Shown: piece by piece, positions 6,840 through 9,519 of the stretch | How the letters are laid out: the number at the start of each line of letters is the position of its first letter | Numbering within the stretch: position 1 is the stretch's first letter | The notes under the pieces: model-generated | Seen by the model: only the letters and a program-made list of their open reading frames with translations | Database searches by the model: none | What the model was told of the DNA's origin: nothing | Assembly: GCA_023262195.1 (NCBI GenBank) | Contig: JALRDM010000104.1 | Coordinates: forward strand, 1 to 9,519 | Direction of reading: 5' to 3' | Length of the DNA: 9,519 nucleotides | From: Salibacteraceae bacterium | GTDB taxonomy: Bacteria > Bacteroidota > Bacteroidia > Flavobacteriales_G > Salibacteraceae | Program-made: the position numbers and the translations under genes

Positions 6840-8306
6840 TTGCGGCAAACTAAACCTACCCTTTCCAATATTTTACTGATATGCCTTAGCCTTTACGGGC
6901 TAAGCGCATGTCGTAAATCGGGTAACCTACTACCAAATCAGGCGCCTGAGACAAGCACATCGGTGAGTGAGATAAATCTGACTGGTGAAAACCGATTGAA
7001 TAGTCTTGTAAAACTGTCTTGGTGGGGAAGTGACCTAGATGGCTATGTGGTAGGTTACGAATTTAGTTTTGATCAAGAGACATGGGTGTTTACAGAAAAC
7101 CAAGATTCAACGTTCTTATTCTCTATTCCCAAAGGCAGTGATACAGTTGATATTGATTTTTGGGTCAGGTCGGTTGATGATGCAGGTGATTCAGATAAAA
7201 CCCCCGCATACCTGCGTGTACCATTAAAAAACACGTCTCCAGAAATTAAGTTCGTCAGTGATTTAATTCAGTCTGACACTCTGTTCAACGTGCTTACCCT
7301 CGCTTGGGATGCCACAGATTTAGATGGATTTTCATCCATTGAAGCCATCGAGATAAAAATCAATGAAGGAGATTGGACTCAGTTTTCCACCTTGGTAGAG
7401 ACGGAAGAAACTGCCATTGCATCCTTGTATCCAATTGATTTAGATGCGGATGGGTTAACCACGGCACGGCTGGTGAATAAAGAAAACGTGGAGGTGGCTG
7501 AAATCCCTGGGCTGAATGTAAATGGATTAAACAACCTCTACATTCGGGCGGTTGATGTTGCGGGATCAATCAGTAGTCTTGATACCCTCGCCAATTTTTA
7601 CTTTAGGGGGAGGTCGTCAGACTTATTAGTACTTGGCACCAGCTCTTCCAGCCCAAATGATTTTTATTTATCCAACTTAAACACCATTGGTCAAGGGTTT
7701 GATTTTATAGACCTTTTCAGAGAAGATCGTAAAAATTCTCCACGTATCTGGAATCCCACTTTTGAACTACTTCTAAGACAGTATGATAAGGTTTTGATTT
7801 ATGCCAAGGAGGATTTGATTGTAAATCCGCAAACGAATGATGAGAATATCTTCCTTGAGTTTGCCTCTTCAGGCATGGAAGCATATTTGAGCAATGGTGG
7901 CAAAATGTTTATCTCCAGTAGCTTACCAAACACATTTACCGCAGAAAGTGCGCTGTTCGGAATTTTACCAATTGATAGTTTGAGCTCAAGTGAAGGCCAA
8001 GCGCGATTGCCTTTCGACTCTCTGGCTGTAGGTCTAAATGGTTATCCTAGCCTTGTTTCAAATGCACTCATTGGTGGACTTGACCCGGTTTACCCCTCTA
8101 CCGATGCGGAGATTATTTACTCAGCTCAGCTCACTAGGGCAAACGGGTGGACCGGCCCAAGTGAAAATGCTGTTGGTGTAAGAAGGCGCGTTGGTAGCAA
8201 CACCAACCTTGTTTTTTTATCCGTGGAGCTGCATAGAGTAAATAAAGATGAGGTGGCAATCGAATCCTTGTTCAGGAAAGTATTTGAAGAGGAATTTGAA
8301 TGGTAG
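6840..8306 (+). CDS. Lipoprotein with two Ig/FN3-like domains and a C-terminal Rossmann/GATase1-like domain
   Basis: 488 aa. The leader MRQTKPTLSNILLICLSLYGLSAC ends in lipobox LSAC with Cys24 as the acylation site. The residues after it (RKSGN) lack the acidic export signal described for surface lipoproteins of Capnocytophaga-type bacteria, so a periplasm-facing location is possible. Residues about 34-128 and 130-258 are two related Ig/FN3-like units, each with a W.(G/A)(S/T)DLDG(Y/F) motif (WWGSDLDGY, WDATDLDGF) and an R.VD.AG motif (VRSVDDAG, IRAVDVAG). Residues about 260-488 form an alternating beta/alpha region (SDLLVLG, YDKVLIYAKED, MEAYLSNGGKMFIS) like the flavodoxin- or glutamine-amidotransferase-like domain at the end of many Bacteroidota secreted proteins; no Cys nucleophile is seen. 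The start is TTG: an in-frame TAA (the previous gene's stop at 6831) and only AGC and ACT codons precede it, and no later start keeps the leader. It follows the previous stop by 6 bp and overlaps the receptor gene by 7 bp, so the three are probably one operon. Ligand unknown. Confidence 0.83.
   Translation: MRQTKPTLSNILLICLSLYGLSACRKSGNLLPNQAPETSTSVSEINLTGENRLNSLVKLSWWGSDLDGYVVGYEFSFDQETWVFTENQDSTFLFSIPKGSDTVDIDFWVRSVDDAGDSDKTPAYLRVPLKNTSPEIKFVSDLIQSDTLFNVLTLAWDATDLDGFSSIEAIEIKINEGDWTQFSTLVETEETAIASLYPIDLDADGLTTARLVNKENVEVAEIPGLNVNGLNNLYIRAVDVAGSISSLDTLANFYFRGRSSDLLVLGTSSSSPNDFYLSNLNTIGQGFDFIDLFREDRKNSPRIWNPTFELLLRQYDKVLIYAKEDLIVNPQTNDENIFLEFASSGMEAYLSNGGKMFISSSLPNTFTAESALFGILPIDSLSSSEGQARLPFDSLAVGLNGYPSLVSNALIGGLDPVYPSTDAEIIYSAQLTRANGWTGPSENAVGVRRRVGSNTNLVFLSVELHRVNKDEVAIESLFRKVFEEEFEW
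8300..8306 (+). promoter_or_regulatory. Overlapping start/stop ATGGTAG, possible translational coupling
   Basis: The ATG at 8300-8302 opens the receptor frame while TAG at 8304-8306 closes the lipoprotein frame. An in-frame TGA at 8297-8299 sits just before the ATG, so this is the most upstream start the receptor can have. Such overlaps usually let a terminating ribosome restart, tying lipoprotein and receptor amounts together. The overlap is seen directly; the coupling is inferred. Confidence 0.5.
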
Positions 8307-9519
8307 TTGGATCAATACATATTGCACCTAGCGTTTATAGATCCATGTTCCTTTTGACAGGGTTGTTGTTGATTCAGTTTCTCGCCATAGCACAAAACGC
8401 TCAGCTTGCAGGTGTTATTTCTGATAAAGAAACAGGAGAAACATTGCCCGGTGCCACAGTGATTTTAGTAGGGACATACAAGGGAGCAAGTACTGATTTT
8501 GATGGAAACTATTTAATTGAAGACATCAAGCCTGGGGATTACTCTGTTAAAATTAGTTTCCTCGGATACAGTGATAAGATCATCAATGGAGTTCAACTCA
8601 AAAAAGGGGAAACCAAAACGCTGAATACATCGCTTTCGCTCAGGTCAAACACATTGGCTGAGGTGGTGATTGAGGGTGAGCAAGTGATTGATTTAGAAAG
8701 TGGTAAATCAGAAATTAAGATATCACAGGATGATATCGCAGAAATGTCTGTGCGCGAAGTGCAGGATGTTGTCAAAATGCAGGCTGGAGTTAGTGAAAAT
8801 CCTGATGGGCTTCAAATTCGGGGTGGTCGTGTATATGAAACACAGTATGTGGTGGACGGTATTTCCGCCCAGGATCCATTGGCAGGAACTGGGTTTGGTG
8901 TGAATGTGGCCTCTTCTGCCATTAGCAACGTAACCGTTGTAACAGGTGGTGCTGGAGCTGAATTTGGCGATGGATCTTCAGGAGTAATTTCTACTCGAAT
9001 TAGAGAAGGCGGGGATAAACTAGAAGTGAGCGGTAGCTGGCTTACAGATAATTACTTAACCAACCGAAATCAAGGTTCAAGCTGGAATACTGATATATGG
9101 CAATTCTCCTTAGGAACACCGATTCCATTCACCAAGAAAAAGCTAACTCTCTTCACCACCACAAGCGTTGAGCTTACAGACACCTATTTCCGCACTACGG
9201 CCGATCAACTTACATCTTCCTTGTTTTCAAATGGAGGTACACTTTGGGCGCCACGCCAGGATAATCGTTGGTCAAACACGGTGAAACTCGCATACAATGT
9301 CCGCCCAGGTTTTAAGGTGTTTTTTACGAATCAACATTCGTTAAACATCAATCAAAACACTAGATCACTGCAGGTTGTAGGTTTTGATGCCGTAGTTCAG
9401 CCAGGGTTTCAGTATCGTTTCAGCGAAGATCTTGACCAAGCCACTACCTATACCCATCACTCAAACTTAAGCGTGCTCGGAATGACTTATTCGTTTCCCA
9501 ATAACAAGTGGGTGCTGAC
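8300..9519 (+). CDS. TonB-dependent outer-membrane receptor (3'-truncated by window)
   Basis: The frame is open to the window end: 406 complete codons plus 2 nt, about half of a typical receptor. Numbering is from ATG 8300. A hydrophobic signal peptide lies at about 16-32 (MFLLTGLLLIQFLAIAQ). Residues 36-115 are a carboxypeptidase-regulatory-like domain (AGVISDKETGETLPGATV, STDFDGNYLIEDIKPGDYSVKISFLGY). Residues about 130-245 are the plug, with IRGGR (173-177), YVVDG (183-187) and VTVVTGGAGAEFGDGSSGVIS. The beta-barrel begins after that (LEVSGSW, WQFSLGTPIPF). The family imports large or scarce substrates across the outer membrane using TonB-ExbBD energy. The plug lacks the SusC-type ending (KDASAAAIYGARGANGVI-like), so this is not an obvious SusC. 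Start choice: ATG 8300 overlaps the lipoprotein stop and supplies the only Arg (residue 14) before the hydrophobic core. ATG 8345 gives a shorter leader without basic residues and remains possible. No substrate can be named. Confidence 0.9.
   Translation, partial: MVVGSIHIAPSVYRSMFLLTGLLLIQFLAIAQNAQLAGVISDKETGETLPGATVILVGTYKGASTDFDGNYLIEDIKPGDYSVKISFLGYSDKIINGVQLKKGETKTLNTSLSLRSNTLAEVVIEGEQVIDLESGKSEIKISQDDIAEMSVREVQDVVKMQAGVSENPDGLQIRGGRVYETQYVVDGISAQDPLAGTGFGVNVASSAISNVTVVTGGAGAEFGDGSSGVISTRIREGGDKLEVSGSWLTDNYLTNRNQGSSWNTDIWQFSLGTPIPFTKKKLTLFTTTSVELTDTYFRTTADQLTSSLFSNGGTLWAPRQDNRWSNTVKLAYNVRPGFKVFFTNQHSLNINQNTRSLQVVGFDAVVQPGFQYRFSEDLDQATTYTHHSNLSVLGMTYSFPNNKWVL

Noticed and set aside
6840..9519. 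SusC/SusD polysaccharide-utilisation pair
   Set aside because: The lipoprotein lacks SusD-like helical features, lies upstream of the receptor where SusD usually lies downstream, and the plug lacks the SusC-type ending. No glycoside hydrolase or regulator is in the window.

Overview
The window most likely comes from a member of the Bacteroidota (Flavobacteriales or Cytophagales grade; the exact lineage cannot be read from this sequence). The evidence is the set of families present: C-terminal type IX secretion (T9SS) sorting domains starting with YPNP, an N-terminal carboxypeptidase-regulatory-like domain on a TonB-dependent receptor, a PpiD-type parvulin chaperone, a stand-alone four-helix-bundle protein, sparse Shine-Dalgarno sequences, and one good match to the Bacteroidota -7 promoter element TAnnTTTG. 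All six supported genes are on the + strand and base composition looks uniform.

Layout. Positions 1-1635 hold the C-terminal part (544 codons) of a periplasmic peptidyl-prolyl isomerase of the PpiD type, cut by the window start. A 58-bp gap follows, with a strong intrinsic terminator at 1684-1710. The ATG of the next gene (1694-3883, a 729-aa secreted protein with a Ca-binding-like loop, an FN3-like region and a FlgD/T9SS-like C-terminus) lies inside that terminator hairpin, and a candidate -7 box overlaps its 5' arm. A 107-bp purine-rich gap with a decaying 7/14-bp tandem repeat leads to a 122-aa four-helix-bundle protein (23S rRNA intervening-sequence / bAvd superfamily, 3991-4359). A tight run follows: an 816-aa T9SS-sorted protein built of OB-fold-like modules, an Ig-like domain and a PKD domain (4383-6833); an Ig/FN3 plus Rossmann-like lipoprotein (6840-8306); and a TonB-dependent receptor (8300 to the window end, open at the 3' side).

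How they may work together (inference). The OB-fold protein, lipoprotein and receptor are separated by +6 bp and then a 7-bp overlap, so they are probably co-transcribed. They look like an outer-membrane and surface module: a receptor that is not of the SusC type, paired with a lipoprotein that does not look like SusD, plus one or two T9SS-exported surface proteins. The upstream PpiD-like chaperone would suit folding of such envelope proteins but is separated from them by a terminator. The four-helix-bundle gene interrupts this theme and looks like an independent insertion. No tRNA, rRNA, CRISPR, transposase or reverse transcriptase gene was seen. There is no gene-free stretch longer than about 110 bp.
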